A DNA stretch of 64,000 nucleotides from UBA1447 sp964612185 (GTDB taxonomy: Bacteria; Bacillota; Clostridia; Oscillospirales; Acutalibacteraceae): assembly GCA_964612185.1 (NCBI GenBank), contig CAZTCR010000005.1:1-64000 (forward strand), in the 5' to 3' direction. The position numbers and the translations under genes are program-made. A model generated the notes under the pieces. It had not been told where the DNA came from. It did not search any database and was given only the letters and a program-made list of their open reading frames with translations. Below, in pieces: positions 51,248 to 59,482 of the stretch (position 1 is the stretch's first letter; every line of letters begins with the position of its first letter).

Positions 51248-51886
51248 ATGACAATAAAAGAACGCGCGCTTGCCGCCGTGCAGGCGCTCAAAGAGGAATA
51301 TCCCGGGGCGGTCTGCTCCCTGGAAGCGGAGGATCCGCTGCAGCTCCTGGTGGCGACCATCCTTTCCGCCCAGTGCACGGACGCGCGTGTCAACCTGGTA
51401 ACGCCCGCGCTGTTTGCCAAATACCCGGCCGCCGCCGATTTCGCCGAAGCGGAACTGCTTGATGTTGAAGCGATGATCCACTCGTGCGGCTTTTACCATG
51501 CCAAAGCGCTCCATATCACCGAAATGGCCAAAATGCTCGTTGCCGAGTTCGGTAGCAGGGTTCCGGACACGATGGAGGAGCTCACGCGGCTGCCGGGGGT
51601 TGGCAGAAAGACAGCAAATCTTATTTTAGGCGACATATACGGCAAACCGGCCGTTGTGGTGGACACGCATCTGATCAGAATTTCGAATTTATTGGGGCTT
51701 GTTAACACCAAGGACCCGTACAAAATAGAAATGCGGCTCAAAGAGCTGCTTCCGCCGGAGGAAAGCAGCGATTTCTGCCACAGAATCGTCCTCCACGGCA
51801 GAGCCGTATGCGTCGCCCGGCGGCCGGACTGCGCCGCTTGCTGCATGAAGTCTTTTTGTCCCGGCGCAAGGGCGAATTCGGCGTGA
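51248..51886 (+). CDS. nth: Endonuclease III
   Basis: A 212-residue DNA glycosylase/AP lyase for oxidised pyrimidines. The helix-hairpin-helix is LPGVGRKTANLI with the catalytic Lys, the catalytic Asp is in VVDTHLIRIS, and the C-terminal [4Fe-4S] site has the exact C-x6-C-x2-C-x5-C spacing (CVARRPDCAACCMKSFC). ILSAQCTD is also family-conserved. The ATG at 51248 is preceded by AGGA; an in-frame GTG 24 bases upstream has no ribosome site. It is followed, after 321 bases, by a second glycosylase gene. Confidence 0.93.
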   Translation: MTIKERALAAVQALKEEYPGAVCSLEAEDPLQLLVATILSAQCTDARVNLVTPALFAKYPAAADFAEAELLDVEAMIHSCGFYHAKALHITEMAKMLVAEFGSRVPDTMEELTRLPGVGRKTANLILGDIYGKPAVVVDTHLIRISNLLGLVNTKDPYKIEMRLKELLPPEESSDFCHRIVLHGRAVCVARRPDCAACCMKSFCPGARANSA

Positions 51887-52207
51887 TTTTTCCCCTTTTT
51901 CGCGTATTTTACCGTATTTCGGACAAAATTGCCGTGTTTGTTTTCACCTTGTTAAGTGGAAGAAACTGTTTGTTCTAAATTGACTGTATACGAACTGTAG
52001 AACACCTTTTTAACAAATACTGTGGAAAACTCTGTGGAAAATGTTGATAACTACCCCTAAAAAGCCATATTTTGATTGATTTTTTTCGATGTGGAGAACT
52101 TTTCGTTTTTTTGATACCTATACATCAAGTTGTACCGGCTTTACCGGCAACGGTATTTTTCGCTTTTTTCGGGTCTATTATTTCCTATCTGACAATATCT
52201 TGAAGGT
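51887..52207. other. Intergenic region with a DnaA-box-like cluster
   Basis: Contains TGTGGAAAA at 52021-52029 and 52033-52041, TGTTGATAA at 52042-52050 and TGTGGAGAA at 52090-52098, each one mismatch from the DnaA box TGTGGATAA, in an AT-rich stretch. CCGGCTTTACCGG forms a small hairpin at 52136-52148. No dnaA or dnaN is nearby, so an origin is not established. No gene is visible in this gap. Confidence 0.5.
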
Positions 52208-53041
52208 GTGTGTGAAAACCCGGTGAATATTGCCGAAAATAAAGAAACTATCCTGATATCCGGCGTCAAATGCTTCGATTTGGACCTGACGCTCGGCTGC
52301 GGGCAGGCTTTTCGTTGGCAAAAATGCGAAAACGGCCGTTGGCGCGGTATTGCCTTCGGCAAAACTCTAATAATCAGCCAGAATTCGGATGGCATCCTTG
52401 TTTTGGACACCTCCGTCACCGATTTTGAGCAGGTTTGGCGCGGTTATTTTGACCTTGACCGGAACTATTCACTGCTCTGCGAGGGTTTTTGCGCAGACAG
52501 CTCGTTAAAAACAGCTGTAGAGCAGTTCCCTGGCATCCGTATCCTGCGGCAGGAACCGTGGGAGGCGCTGTGTTCTTTCATTATTTCGCAGAACAACAAT
52601 ATCCCGCGCATCAAAGGCATTGTTGAGCGCCTTTGCTCTGCTTTTGGCGAAAACATCAGCAACGGGGACTTCACTTTTCCTTCGGCGCGAACAATCGCAA
52701 AACTCGGCGTTGAAGACCTGGCGCCCGTCCGCGCCGGCTTTAGAGCCAAATATATCATCGACGCCGCCGCGAAGGTCGCAAGCGGCGAAATCGTGCTCGA
52801 AAACCTTGCTGTTGCGCCCTTGGACGAAGCGCGCGGCGAGCTGATGAAGATGAAAGGTGTGGGGTTAAAAGTGGCTGAATGCGCCCTTCTTTACGGTTGT
52901 GGACGCCACGACGCGTTTCCGGTGGATGTTTGGGTAAAAAGGATAATGGAAGAACTGTATCCGGCCGGTTTCCCCGCCTGCGCCGCGGGCGCGCAGGGCA
53001 TCGCGCAGCAGTATCTTTTTCATTGGCGCAGGACGCGGTAG
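52208..53041 (+). CDS. ogg: 8-oxoguanine DNA glycosylase (OGG1 family)
   Basis: A 277-residue base-excision glycosylase. LTLGCGQAFRWQKC, ALCSFIISQNNNIPRIKGIVERLC, the helix-hairpin-helix MKMKGVGLKVAECALLYGCGRHDAFPVDVWVKRIM (catalytic Lys in GVGLKVA, Asp in PVDVW) fit OGG1/bacterial Ogg. It removes 8-oxoguanine opposite C. The start is uncertain (GTG at 52208 or GTG at 52223; neither has good spacing). The stop codon TAG lies inside a hairpin repeat unit (GTAGGGGCG...) that begins at 53038, so the natural C-terminus may have been altered by repeat insertion. Confidence 0.88.
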   Translation: MCENPVNIAENKETILISGVKCFDLDLTLGCGQAFRWQKCENGRWRGIAFGKTLIISQNSDGILVLDTSVTDFEQVWRGYFDLDRNYSLLCEGFCADSSLKTAVEQFPGIRILRQEPWEALCSFIISQNNNIPRIKGIVERLCSAFGENISNGDFTFPSARTIAKLGVEDLAPVRAGFRAKYIIDAAAKVASGEIVLENLAVAPLDEARGELMKMKGVGLKVAECALLYGCGRHDAFPVDVWVKRIMEELYPAGFPACAAGAQGIAQQYLFHWRRTR

Positions 53042-53210
53042 GGGCGAACTTTGTTCGCCCGGGAAGCGATTAGTGGTCAGTGGTTAGTGGTCGGCAGATA
53101 GGAACAAAGAGACGAATGTTGTTCATCCTCCGTCGGGTTCTGTAGGGTGCGGCATCCCTGACGCACCGTGGTTAGTGGTCAGCCGTGTAGGGGATGGCGC
53201 CTCGACATCC
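53038..53210. repeat. Cluster of short GTAGGG hairpin repeats
   Basis: Three units start with GTAGGG and each forms a hairpin: GGGCGAAC/GTTCGCCC (53038-53061), GGTGCG/CGCACC (53142-53167), GGATG/CATCC (53187-53210). Between them TTAGTGGTCAG-type sequence recurs at 53070, 53084 and 53172. Such mixed hairpin units are dispersed in many clostridial genomes; function unknown. Confidence 0.6.
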
Positions 53211-53281
53211 TGTGAAGCGGTCAGCAAGTGTACGCTTCCGCCGTTCTTCATCTAAAGTCTAATATCTGCCATCTAACATCT

Positions 53282-53313
53282 AAAAAGCAGGGGCAGAAAA
53301 AATCTGTCCCTGC
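53282..53313 (-). terminator. Terminator of the aldolase gene
   Basis: GCAGGGGCAGA (53287-53297) pairs with TCTGTCCCTGC (53303-53313); on minus a TTTTT tail follows. Confidence 0.88.
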
Positions 53314-53333
53314 GCATATATTTTTGCTGTTGT

Positions 53334-54269
53334 TTACGCTTTGCCGGCGCAGCCGAGAACGGTTTGAATCTTATGCGCTACCATGTCCTCAATTGCCGTA
53401 CGGGCGGGCGCGAGGTATTGCCGCGGGTCAAAGTGCGTCGGATTTTCCGCCATATGCTTGCGGATGGCGGCTGTCATCGCCAGGCGCAGGTCGGAGTCGA
53501 TGTTGATTTTGCACACGGCCATTTTAGCGGCTTCGCGCAGCATTTCCTCCGGGATACCGATGGCATCCGGTAGGGAACCGCCGAACTCGTTGATCTGTTT
53601 AACGAACTCCGGCACGACCGAGCTTGCCCCGTGCAAAACAATCGGGAATCCGGGCAGTTTTTTCTCGATTTCCTCCAAAATGTCAAAACGCAGTTCCGGC
53701 GTTTGGCCGGGCTTGAATTTGTAAGCCCCGTGGCTGGTGCCGATGGCAATCGCCAATGAGTCCACACCCGTGCGGTTGACAAAATCGACCACCTGCGCCG
53801 GATTGGTGTAGGACGCATTTTCCGCGCTGACATTGACATCGTCCTCAATACCCGCGAGCTGCCCGAGTTCGCCTTCGACCGTGACATCCCTCGCGTGCGC
53901 GTAGTCGACAACCTTTTTGGTCAGCGCGACATTTTCCTCATACGGGTGGTGGGAGCCGTCGATCATCACGGAAGTGAAGCCGCCGTCAATGCAGCCCTTG
54001 CAGGTTTCAAAATCCGGGCCGTGGTCCAGATGCAGGGCAATCGGCAAACCGGTTTCCATAACGGCCGCCTCGACGAGTTTGGTCAGATAAGTGTGATTGG
54101 CATATTTGCGCGCGCCGGCGGAAACCTGCAAAATAACAGGTGCCTTCAGCTTAACCGCCGCCTGCACGATGCCTTGAATGATTTCCATATTATTGACATT
54201 GAAAGCGCCTATCGCGTACCCGCCTTCATAAGCGGCTTTGAACATATCCGTTGTGGTGACAAGTGGCAT
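53334..54269 (-). CDS. fba: Fructose-bisphosphate aldolase, class II
   Basis: A 311-residue glycolytic/gluconeogenic enzyme cleaving fructose 1,6-bisphosphate. LHLDHGPDFETCKGCIDGGFTSVMIDGSHHPYEENV contains zinc-binding His residues, IAIGTSHGAYKFKPGQTPELRFDIL and FPIVLHGASSVVPEFVKQINEFGG carry further metal and substrate ligands, and KINIDSDLRLAMTAAIRKH the C-terminal site. Start ATG at 54269 has GGAG upstream; a longer frame runs into the rpsR terminator. Monocistronic. Confidence 0.95.
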   Translation of the reverse strand: MPLVTTTDMFKAAYEGGYAIGAFNVNNMEIIQGIVQAAVKLKAPVILQVSAGARKYANHTYLTKLVEAAVMETGLPIALHLDHGPDFETCKGCIDGGFTSVMIDGSHHPYEENVALTKKVVDYAHARDVTVEGELGQLAGIEDDVNVSAENASYTNPAQVVDFVNRTGVDSLAIAIGTSHGAYKFKPGQTPELRFDILEEIEKKLPGFPIVLHGASSVVPEFVKQINEFGGSLPDAIGIPEEMLREAAKMAVCKINIDSDLRLAMTAAIRKHMAENPTHFDPRQYLAPARTAIEDMVAHKIQTVLGCAGKA

Positions 54270-54294
54270 AAAATTCACTCCAAATTTTAAAATA

Positions 54295-54320
54295 AAGGCG
54301 GCGGAAAAATCCGTCGCCTT
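54295..54320 (-). terminator. Terminator of the rpsF-ssb-rpsR operon
   Basis: AAGGCGGCGGA (54295-54305) pairs with TCCGTCGCCTT (54310-54320), followed on minus by a T-rich run just before the aldolase start. Confidence 0.85.
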
Positions 54321-54327
54321 AAAAAAA

Positions 54328-54594
54328 TCAATCGCTTGAAAACGGCAGCAGCGCGATGATACGGGCACGCTTGATGGCCGTGGTCAGCTCGCGCTGATGG
54401 CCGGCGCAGGTACCTGTCACTCTGCGGGGCAGAATTTTCGCCCTGTCGGAAATGAACCGGTTGAGTCTGCCGATATCTTTATAGTCGATCACTTCAACTC
54501 TCTCAACACAAAAGGAGCAAACCTTCTTGCGGCCTTTCCTGTTGTTGGGTCTTCTGTCGTTTCTGTCGCCTCTGTCACCTCTATCGTAAGCCAT
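54328..54594 (-). CDS. rpsR: 30S ribosomal protein S18
   Basis: An 88-residue ribosomal protein: basic N-terminal extension (GDRGDRNDRRPNNRKGRKK), then VCSFCVERVEVIDYKDIGRLNRFISDRAKILPRRVTGTCAGHQRELTTAIKRARIIALLPF, a standard S18 core. It retains Cys residues (CSFC and GTCAGHQ) that could bind zinc. It binds S6 in the 30S platform. Third gene of the rpsF-ssb-rpsR operon, with AGGAGG upstream and a terminator after it. Confidence 0.97.
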   Translation of the reverse strand: MAYDRGDRGDRNDRRPNNRKGRKKVCSFCVERVEVIDYKDIGRLNRFISDRAKILPRRVTGTCAGHQRELTTAIKRARIIALLPFSSD

Positions 54595-54635
54595 GGAATA
54601 ACCTCCTTTAATCAGAATGAACCGAAAGACGCTCC

Positions 54636-55079
54636 TCAGAACGGGAGATCGTCATCGTTCGGTAATGTTTCGAAATCACCCGCATTGCCCGTCGCGTAAG
54701 ACGGCGCGGGGGCGTTGGCCACGGCCTCGTCTATGCGGCTGCCGCCGCCGGCATTGTCGGATTTCGGTCCGCAAAAGCTGACCTTGTCTGCCACAATCTC
54801 AAACGCCTTGCGTTTGATGCCGTTTTTGTCTTCATAAGAACGGGTCTGAATCGCGCCTTGAACCGCAATCAAAGATCCCTTGTGGAAAAAGCGGTTGACG
54901 AATTCCGCCGTCTGCCGCCACGCGACGATATCGATAAAATCAGTCTGGCGTTCTTCGCCGGCTTTTGCAAAAGCTCTGTCCACAGCGATCGTAAAGGAAA
55001 CAACAGAAATGCCTGTCGAAGTTGTACGCAACTCCGGTTCCGCGACAATCCTGCCCATGAGAACGGCACAATTAAGCAT
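54636..55079 (-). CDS. ssb: Single-stranded DNA-binding protein
   Basis: A 147-residue SSB. The OB-fold starts with MLNCAVLMGRIVAEPELRTTSTGISVVSFTIAVDRAF, includes TDFIDIVAWRQTAEFVNRFFHKGSLIAVQGAIQTRSYEDKNG, and the chain ends in the acidic tip DDDLPF used to recruit repair and replication partners. It binds single-stranded DNA as a tetramer. Overlaps the end of rpsF by eight bases, so translation is coupled. Confidence 0.96.
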   Translation of the reverse strand: MLNCAVLMGRIVAEPELRTTSTGISVVSFTIAVDRAFAKAGEERQTDFIDIVAWRQTAEFVNRFFHKGSLIAVQGAIQTRSYEDKNGIKRKAFEIVADKVSFCGPKSDNAGGGSRIDEAVANAPAPSYATGNAGDFETLPNDDDLPF

Positions 55080-55383
55080 CCTTCTTCACTCCTTCATCTT
55101 TCCTGATTGTTAACGAGCGCAGTACGCCGTCCGTGATCTTCACAATCCGGTCAAATTCCGCCGGGAATTCCGGACCGCTTGTGTAGTTGAGAAGAACATA
55201 GTAACCCTCGGGTTCGTCGTTAATGAGGTATGCAAGCTTGCGCTTACCCCATTCGTCAACGCTCTCGAGAGTGCCGTTCTCTTCAACCAAGGCCTTGAAC
55301 TTTTCCACCATTTCCTGAACGAACTCGTCGCCTTTGGTCATGGTGAACACCACCATGGTTTCGTAGTTTACTGAAGCTGACAT
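55072..55383 (-). CDS. rpsF: 30S ribosomal protein S6
   Basis: A 103-residue ribosomal protein: YETMVVFTMTKGDEFVQEMVEKFKALVEENGTLESVDEWGKRKLAYLINDEPEGYYVLLNYTSGPEFPAEFDRIVKITDGVLRSLTIRKDE, a full-length S6. The ATG at 55383 has AAGGAGG upstream, while a longer open frame would start inside the leader. It pairs with S18 and may autoregulate this operon through a leader structure. Confidence 0.96.
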   Translation of the reverse strand: MSASVNYETMVVFTMTKGDEFVQEMVEKFKALVEENGTLESVDEWGKRKLAYLINDEPEGYYVLLNYTSGPEFPAEFDRIVKITDGVLRSLTIRKDEGVKKDA

Positions 55384-55493
55384 TCTAAAAGCACCTCCTT
55401 CCGGTCTTAGGCCGCGGGTTAACGCGGCAAGGATGTTGTTGCCGCCTGTAAATTTGCGGCAATAACCGCATTGAATCATTGCGGCAGTTTGTA
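55384..55493 (-). promoter_or_regulatory. Structured rpsF leader, possible S6:S18 binding site
   Basis: On minus the leader holds GCCGCG-loop-CGCGGC just before CTAAGACCGGAAGGAGG, so a hairpin with an exposed CCGG next to the ribosome site. S6:S18 control of rpsF leaders is known in many bacteria, but the exact motif here was only matched by eye. Confidence 0.4.
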
Positions 55494-55522
55494 ATTATAA
55501 CAGGGGGACTGCGGAAAGTCAA
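55494..55522 (-). promoter_or_regulatory. Promoter of the rpsF operon
   Basis: On minus: TTGACT (55522-55517), a 17-base spacer and TATAAT (55499-55494). It lies close behind the end of the beta-helix gene. Confidence 0.85.
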
Positions 55523-55527
55523 GGAAA

Positions 55528-57750
55528 TTATTTAACCGTCTTCTCTGTCTTCTCTGTCTTATCCCCAATAGTCAGCCGGTTGTACAGTTTCAGCGCGGTA
55601 GCGTTGTTCGCAAATGATTGACCGTTGTAGCGCATCATATTGACTACCGTCATGCTGCCGCCCAGCGTGACGAGCATCGTGCCGCCGATATTGTCCGCGC
55701 CAATATTAAATGCCAACAGCTCTGTGCTGTTTGAGTTGTTCATAAAAGTCTTGACGCCGTACGAAAAACAGTTGTAAATCGTTTGATTTTCGGCACCGTC
55801 CAGTTTGATATAGTCTGTTTGAATACGGGTGACCGCGTTAAACAGATACGGGAACATTTGGGTACCCTCGTCCACCCAATTCGGCAGGTTCAAGCCGTTG
55901 CGCGCCATCACGGTGCCGTTTTGCAGGCAACCCTCGATGATGCCGTTTTGTCCGCCGGCAAAAATCGCGTTGTTATAACAGCAGCTGACAAGCTTTTTTA
56001 TATGATGATTATCGCAACCGCGGAAGTCGATGCCGTTATAGGCCGCCGCGATGGCGCTGTCGATGACATAAACACCGGAACCGCTGCCGCGGATGGCATA
56101 AGCGCCCGTCTGTACGGTACCAAGCGCACCCGGGCGGACACAGGTGTTTTCCGGAAAGAAGATTCGAATACCCCGCACACCCGCGTTGGTACCAAGGGTT
56201 ATCAGCGCCGCTGCCGTATCCGGGTCGGTTGGATTCAATCCGTAATAGGCGAGCAGCACCGTACCCCGGCTGCTTCCCGGTTGATCCCGGGTTGGGTTGG
56301 AGGAAGACCCCCGCAACTCCACGCCGGCCGGCACCGTTACCGGCTCATTCATCCGGTACTTTCCGGGAGGGAGATAAACCACACCGCCCGCTCCCGCCAC
56401 CAGGTTAAGCGCCGCCTGAATAGCGGGGGATGTGTCCTGCACACCGGTTCTATCCGCCTGCACCGCAAAAAGGTTTGCCGCCGGTTTATGCGGCGCGGCA
56501 TTATAATCGATATTATATTCCTCAAGACTGTCACATTCCACCAGATACTTTCTGTGGGCGTTTATTCCGTCTTTATAAAGCGATTTGATAAAATCAAACA
56601 GCTGCCCGATGTTTTTTATATCAAATTTTCCGCCCCGGCGCCCGCCGGAAAGTTCCGTACCCGCCAGTTTCACCACACCGAAGGTGTTGTTCACAATCGA
56701 ATGCTCGCTGCCGTATATGTGGCTCTTCGCGACCACCATACCCCAGCGCGTGTCAATCGAGTCCACCCTTATGCCGACATCACACCGGTCAATGAGGACA
56801 TCAAAGAGAGACCCGGCAAATTCTATACGCATACCCTTGACAATATGAATGCCAATTTTGCAGTCCGTTACCTCAATATTTGCGAACTGCGTCCATTCCA
56901 AGTCCCCCAAGATCAGCCCAATCGTATTTTTTCGGGTATAGGCGTCCAATACGGTACGCTCGGGCGCGTGATACGCCGGCCCCGCCCCGGCCCAATACTT
57001 GTTGCTGACAATCAGGTTTTTCCAGGTGCCGACATCGGACTGATTGTACGCAGTTGCGCCACAATACAAAAAGGTTCCCTTCACATTATCCACCGTCATC
57101 ATTTCATGGCCGCCGCCGTCCACACACGCGCCGATGCCCTTGTAGCCGTTGATTACTGTGCAGTTAGCAATGCTCTGTAGCATAAACCCTTCGTGCCCGC
57201 CGGGCACATAAAAGGTATACGGGTAGGGTTTCACATCATTGATATCCTGCTCTGGATAATACACCGTCAGCCCCATGACCCCCGCGCTGCCCATGACGGT
57301 AAAAAGAGCCGGCAGATTGTCGGGGGTGCTCGCAACACCGGCGAGAATCACTGTGCCGTAATCCGCCCCCGTGTCAGGGTCCTGCCAGTCTCCCCGCAAG
57401 GTGACGAACGCCCGTACCGTTATCCCGGCCGTGAGCAGATACCTGCCTGCGGGCAAAAACACCGTGCCGCCGCCCGCCGCGTAACAGTCATCAACAGCAG
57501 CCTGAATCGCCGCCGTGCTATCCGCCGCACCGGTATTGTCCGCCCCGTAGTTGCTTTGCTCGATAACGATGTCCGCTGTAATAACATCTGCCGCGGGGTA
57601 TATGGATGGCACAATACGGGGGCTTGCATCAAGTCGCGCTGCCGTGTTGCCCGTTTCTTTCTCGGCCGCGGTATCAACCATCATTGTACCGGCCACACCC
57701 AGCGCGAAGCATGCGCTCAACAGTCTTTTCAATACGCTTGTCTTGCTCAA
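55528..57750 (-). CDS. Secreted pectate-lyase-like beta-helix protein
   Basis: A 740-residue protein with an N-terminal signal-peptide-like segment (VLKRLLSACFALGVAGTMM). Two Pectate_lyase_3-type modules are visible: the first from about residue 62 (IEQSNYGADNTGAADSTAAIQAAVDDCYAAGGGTVFLPAGRYLL) and the second from about 420 (VQADRTGVQDTSPAIQAALNLVAGAGGVVYLPPGKYRM). Such right-handed beta-helix proteins cleave or modify acidic polysaccharides, and lie near exopolysaccharide loci. Start is TTG at 57750 (GGAG eight bases upstream). The C-terminus ends in EKTEKTEKT repeats. No export-motor gene is nearby. Confidence 0.75.
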   Translation of the reverse strand: MSKTSVLKRLLSACFALGVAGTMMVDTAAEKETGNTAARLDASPRIVPSIYPAADVITADIVIEQSNYGADNTGAADSTAAIQAAVDDCYAAGGGTVFLPAGRYLLTAGITVRAFVTLRGDWQDPDTGADYGTVILAGVASTPDNLPALFTVMGSAGVMGLTVYYPEQDINDVKPYPYTFYVPGGHEGFMLQSIANCTVINGYKGIGACVDGGGHEMMTVDNVKGTFLYCGATAYNQSDVGTWKNLIVSNKYWAGAGPAYHAPERTVLDAYTRKNTIGLILGDLEWTQFANIEVTDCKIGIHIVKGMRIEFAGSLFDVLIDRCDVGIRVDSIDTRWGMVVAKSHIYGSEHSIVNNTFGVVKLAGTELSGGRRGGKFDIKNIGQLFDFIKSLYKDGINAHRKYLVECDSLEEYNIDYNAAPHKPAANLFAVQADRTGVQDTSPAIQAALNLVAGAGGVVYLPPGKYRMNEPVTVPAGVELRGSSSNPTRDQPGSSRGTVLLAYYGLNPTDPDTAAALITLGTNAGVRGIRIFFPENTCVRPGALGTVQTGAYAIRGSGSGVYVIDSAIAAAYNGIDFRGCDNHHIKKLVSCCYNNAIFAGGQNGIIEGCLQNGTVMARNGLNLPNWVDEGTQMFPYLFNAVTRIQTDYIKLDGAENQTIYNCFSYGVKTFMNNSNSTELLAFNIGADNIGGTMLVTLGGSMTVVNMMRYNGQSFANNATALKLYNRLTIGDKTEKTEKTVK

Positions 57751-57795
57751 AGCGAATCACTCCCCGTTCCATCGATTTCGTTTCGTCTAAACAAA

Positions 57796-57832
57796 AAGCC
57801 TCATTCGTGTTAAGTTAACAAAAATGAGGCTT
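57796..57832 (-). terminator. Terminator behind the Wzz/BY-kinase gene
   Basis: AAGCCTCATT (57796-57805) pairs with AATGAGGCTT (57823-57832); on minus a TTTTT run follows, closing the polysaccharide operon before the beta-helix gene. Confidence 0.85.
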
Positions 57833-57853
57833 GATGTGAATCAATGCTGTATT

Positions 57854-59392
57854 TTATGTGTCTGTGTTATTGTTATCGCCGGGGTCTGTGTTTCCGCCGG
57901 TTTCCCCTGAACCTTTGCCGCTCTTGAAAAAGCTCTTCTTTTCCCGCGGTTTATCCTGCGTGTAGCCGCCGTAACTGTAACCGTATTTATAGCCATTACT
58001 GTAACGGTTGGAGTAGCCGTAGCTGCCTCGTTTGTAACCGTAGCGGTAGCTGTATTTGCTGCCGTACTTGCGGTAGTAGCCCCTGTTGCCGTAGCTGTCC
58101 GCCTTGACGGAGTTGAACACGCAACCGATGATGTTGGCGTTGACGCTGTCCATTGTTTCTTTGGCAAACTGCGCAGTTTCCTTCACCGTTCTGCCGTAAC
58201 TGACCACCCAAACAACACCGTCGAGCAGTTTGGCAAGCACCGCGGTATCCGCGACAAGTCCGATCGGAGGCGTATCAAATATGATATAGTCATAATCGTT
58301 TTCAACACTCGCGATGAAGTTCTCCATCATATGCGAACCGAGCAGTTCTGCCGGGTTCGGCGGAATTACGCCGCAGGTGACAACATCCAGGGAGTCGAAC
58401 TTCGGCACCTTTTTAATCACATTGACCAGCAGCTCCTGCTGCGTGAGCACATTGGATATACCGGGTTCAGACGGCATATTAAGTGTTTTATGTACCTTCG
58501 GTTTTCTCAGGTCACAGTCAATCAACAGCACCTTTTTACCGGTTTCCGCCATCGTCAGGGCAAGGTTGATGGAAACGGTCGTCTTGCCTTCAAACGGTCC
58601 GGAACTGGTAATAGCGATTTTTTTCATTTTGCCGTCAACGGCAGAAAACTGTATTTTGGTCCGTAGTACCTTGAACGCTTCACGGTAGTCAAAGGGCGTT
58701 TCGCCCGTAACAATCTTTGCGCCGTCCTTGGCGATTTCCGGCAGAGAGGTAATGACCGGCAAATCCAACGCGTTTCGGACATCGTCTTCGGTCTTGAAAG
58801 TGTTGTCAAAGAAATCACGCAGGAAGATCAGCGCGAGCGAAAGAAGCAAACCAATTAAAGCCCCAATAACGGCAAATTTCCACACAACCGGTTTTACAGG
58901 TTGCGCAGGTATTTTTGCCGTGTCAATCACCTCGGCGCTGCCGGCTTTAATAATCCTGATAATCGTTGGAGGCGATACTTTTACCATTGCGTTGGCGATT
59001 TTTGCCGCCAGTTCCGCATTCTTGTTTTCCACCGTGATTTGGAGAACCTCGGTTTCGGCAACACTGGAAATTTTGATATAGGATTTTATCTGACCGACCG
59101 ACAAATCCGTCCCGATCTCTTTTACTACCAGCTCGATGTTCGTATCGCTCATCATAATCAGAATATAAGACTTCACCAGCTTTTGCGTGAGCAGAATATC
59201 GTTGTAGCTCATTTGGTTCTGCTCGGATGCCTGATACTGCGATTTGTTGACGATCATCGTCGCCTGCGCGGAAAAAATCGGCGTGATATAAACGCTGCTG
59301 TACACATAAAGCACCACAGCGAATATAAAGGCTGTGATCACGATAAACGGCCACTTTTTCAGCAGCATCGAAATGATTTTTCTAATATCCAT
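57854..59392 (-). CDS. Wzz-type polysaccharide co-polymerase fused to BY-kinase
   Basis: A 512-residue membrane tyrosine kinase. The Wzz part has a first membrane helix (FIVITAFIFAVVLYVYSS), a long extracellular loop and a second helix (VWKFAVIGALIGLLLSLALIFL). The kinase has Walker A SSGPFEGKTTVSINLA, A' VLLIDCDLRKP and B YIIFDTPPIG. The tail is Tyr-rich (YYRKYGSKYSYRYGYKRGSYGYSNRYSNGYKYGYSYGGY), a multi-site autophosphorylation cluster. It controls chain length and export of the polysaccharide made by the genes upstream. Confidence 0.9.
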   Translation of the reverse strand: MDIRKIISMLLKKWPFIVITAFIFAVVLYVYSSVYITPIFSAQATMIVNKSQYQASEQNQMSYNDILLTQKLVKSYILIMMSDTNIELVVKEIGTDLSVGQIKSYIKISSVAETEVLQITVENKNAELAAKIANAMVKVSPPTIIRIIKAGSAEVIDTAKIPAQPVKPVVWKFAVIGALIGLLLSLALIFLRDFFDNTFKTEDDVRNALDLPVITSLPEIAKDGAKIVTGETPFDYREAFKVLRTKIQFSAVDGKMKKIAITSSGPFEGKTTVSINLALTMAETGKKVLLIDCDLRKPKVHKTLNMPSEPGISNVLTQQELLVNVIKKVPKFDSLDVVTCGVIPPNPAELLGSHMMENFIASVENDYDYIIFDTPPIGLVADTAVLAKLLDGVVWVVSYGRTVKETAQFAKETMDSVNANIIGCVFNSVKADSYGNRGYYRKYGSKYSYRYGYKRGSYGYSNRYSNGYKYGYSYGGYTQDKPREKKSFFKSGKGSGETGGNTDPGDNNNTDT

Positions 59393-59482
59393 AAATTACC
59401 CCGCACTCAATTTTTGTGTGTTGACGGTTTGTAAGAAATAGTCGAACATTATTATTTTACACGCTGGCGCAATATTTTGCAA

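Noticed and set aside
51887..52207. Definite chromosomal origin
   Set aside because: DnaA-like boxes are imperfect, and dnaA, dnaN and gyrase genes are absent; kept only as a possible site.
55783..57180. 465-codon open frame antisense to the beta-helix gene
   Set aside because: Composition is that of a reverse-complement shadow; the minus-strand gene has a signal peptide and clear modules.
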